Origin: Noviherbaspirillum galbum
GTDB lineage: Bacteria; Pseudomonadota; Gammaproteobacteria; Burkholderiales; Burkholderiaceae_D
Assembly (NCBI RefSeq): GCF_010974945.1
Contig: NZ_JAAIVB010000037.1
Location: forward strand, 273,616-337,615
Length of the DNA: 64,000 bases
Direction: 5' to 3'
A program made the translations under genes and the position numbers. The notes beneath the pieces are model-generated. The model saw only the letters and a list, made by a program, of their open reading frames with translations. It did not search any database and had not been told where the DNA came from. Shown here piece after piece: positions 63,070 to 64,000 of this stretch; the stretch's first letter is position 1; every line of letters begins with the position of its first letter.

Positions 63070-63846
63070 ATGACAGTACTTGTATCGGTCAAGATTAATG
63101 ACGGTGTGGTGATGGCCGCGGACAGCGCCAGTTCGTTCGCAAGCGGCATGGTCTACAACAATTCGCACAAGATCATCAATATTTACGAAGGCCTTCCGGT
63201 GGGCGTGATGGTCACGGGTGCTGGGGGGATCGGCAGCGAATCCATCCATACGCTGCTCAAGGACCTGCGACTACGGTTCAGCAATAAAGACGGTATGCAT
63301 GAGATGTGGCAACTCGATACCACCCTCTATACGATTGAATCCATCGGTGCGCGCCTGCGGCAGTTTCTGTTCGAGGAGAAGTCAGTCCCGCATGGTGCGA
63401 CGACCTGGACCAAGTTGCGTCTCTGCGGCTACTCGGCGGGAAGGCCGATTGCGGAAGTTTGGGAAGTCAACCTGATGGGACCGGATTGTCCGCCACCGGC
63501 ATGCATACAAAGTGAACATGAATTTGGCCTGCGCTGGGATGGGGAATATGAGGCCCTCGACCGCCTGGTATTTGGACTGGGAACGCGATTCAATGAATTC
63601 GCCGTGAAGCATGGCATGACGCCGGACCAGGCTGCCGCGCTGCGGGAAAAGCTTGTGCCGGACCTCTATGAACTTCTTTTCGTCGAGGCCATGCCGATCC
63701 AGGATGCGATCGAACTGGCGCGCTATCTAGTCGAGACGACCATCGGCTTCATCAAGTATTCCGTTGGCAGACCCAAGGTCGTCGGCGGACCGATTGAAAT
63801 CGCGTCGATCACCAAGCATGAAGGATTTCAATGGGTCCAGCGCTAG
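63070..63846 (+). CDS. Proteasome-fold Ntn-hydrolase (beta-subunit-like), new-looking subgroup
   Basis: 258 residues. After removal of Met the N-terminus is TVLVSVKINDGVVMAADSAS, followed by KIINIYEGLPVGVMVTGAGG. Thr1, Asp17 and Lys33 (mature numbering) fall exactly where proteasome beta-subunits and HslV have them, and the glycine-rich loop after the next strand is present. This predicts an autocatalytic N-terminal Thr peptidase. The length suits Anbu or the betaproteobacterial proteasome homologue (BPH) better than HslV (about 175). The Anbu neighbours (transglutaminase, ATP-grasp) and HslU are absent. The ATG at 63070 is used because it puts Thr at position 2 and has AAGGA upstream. Accessory region; IS5-type end follows. 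Confidence 0.8.
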   Translation: MTVLVSVKINDGVVMAADSASSFASGMVYNNSHKIINIYEGLPVGVMVTGAGGIGSESIHTLLKDLRLRFSNKDGMHEMWQLDTTLYTIESIGARLRQFLFEEKSVPHGATTWTKLRLCGYSAGRPIAEVWEVNLMGPDCPPPACIQSEHEFGLRWDGEYEALDRLVFGLGTRFNEFAVKHGMTPDQAAALREKLVPDLYELLFVEAMPIQDAIELARYLVETTIGFIKYSVGRPKVVGGPIEIASITKHEGFQWVQR

Positions 63847-63878
63847 TCCTCCGCCCGCCTAAGCGCTTTCCTTACTGC

Positions 63879-64000
63879 CTATCCCAGTAGGCCTATGGTG
63901 CGCCAGGTGATGATGCCGCAAGCGAAGTGAAGGAAAGCGAGATAGTTCTTCGCTTTCTTTGCCCAGCGAATCAGCAATCCCCGAAACCGGTTCAACCAAC
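63879..64000 (-). mobile_element. IS5-family transposase, 3' end only (cut by the window edge)
   Basis: The minus-strand frame enters from the right edge and reads WLNRFRGLLIRWAKKAKNYL, then AFLHFACGIITWRTIGLLG and a stop at 63879. The RFR-LL-RW-KKA-NYLA-LH-AC pattern is the C-terminal end of IS5-group DDE transposases. Only about 40 codons are visible, so the element's state is unknown. The terminal inverted repeat should lie between here and 63847. Confidence 0.8.

Overview
The window looks like a chromosomal segment of a betaproteobacterium, most likely Burkholderiales close to Oxalobacteraceae (Herbaspirillum/Noviherbaspirillum-like). The reasons are the high-GC coding bias, minCDE next to a kynBUA operon with an AsnC-type KynR, a PhaB-type reductase, a complete isc operon ending in iscX, the lysS-prfB-recJ and lolC-lolD-tatD-comEC runs, and pyrG-kdsA-eno. 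The genus is inferred from gene content only.

Positions 1-11200 hold two solute-binding-type proteins, a YgiQ radical SAM protein, two small proteins, minCDE, tryptophan-to-anthranilate degradation (kynB, kynU, kynA, regulator kynR) and phaB. Positions 11250-14450 hold a regulatory cassette on the minus strand: a PAS sensor kinase, a NarL/FixJ-type response regulator, and a Crp/Fnr-type regulator without the N-terminal cysteine cluster. The leader of the last gene carries perfect palindromes, which suggests a FixLJ-FixK-like cascade. The kinase has Tyr where the phosphoacceptor His is expected.

Positions 14900-25000 hold a DUF2721 membrane protein, a degenerate U32-family protein with a candidate Fnr-type promoter, a YegD-like Hsp70, tRNA-Asn, an aminotransferase, uvrB, a Ung-like protein lacking the catalytic Asp, a low-molecular-weight phosphatase and an outer-membrane barrel candidate. 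Positions 25100-30990 are iscRSUA-hscBA-fdx-iscX behind two IscR-type sites. Positions 31000-54240 are mostly housekeeping: lysS, prfB with its programmed frameshift, recJ, lolCD, tatD, comEC, pyrG, kdsA and eno. They are followed by orphan solute-binding proteins, a LysR regulator, a Cho-like nuclease and a lipoprotein esterase.

From about 54300 to the end the sequence is visibly less GC-rich and looks accessory. It lies between a remnant resembling the C-terminus of an IS256-type transposase and the 3' end of an IS5-type transposase. It carries DUF3297, a PAS-GGDEF-EAL protein, a giant CheB-CheR-PAS-kinase-receiver fusion, and a two-gene unit of an 82-residue helical protein and a proteasome-fold Ntn-hydrolase with Thr/Asp/Lys at the catalytic spacing. 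That last pair is the most novel-looking element in the window.
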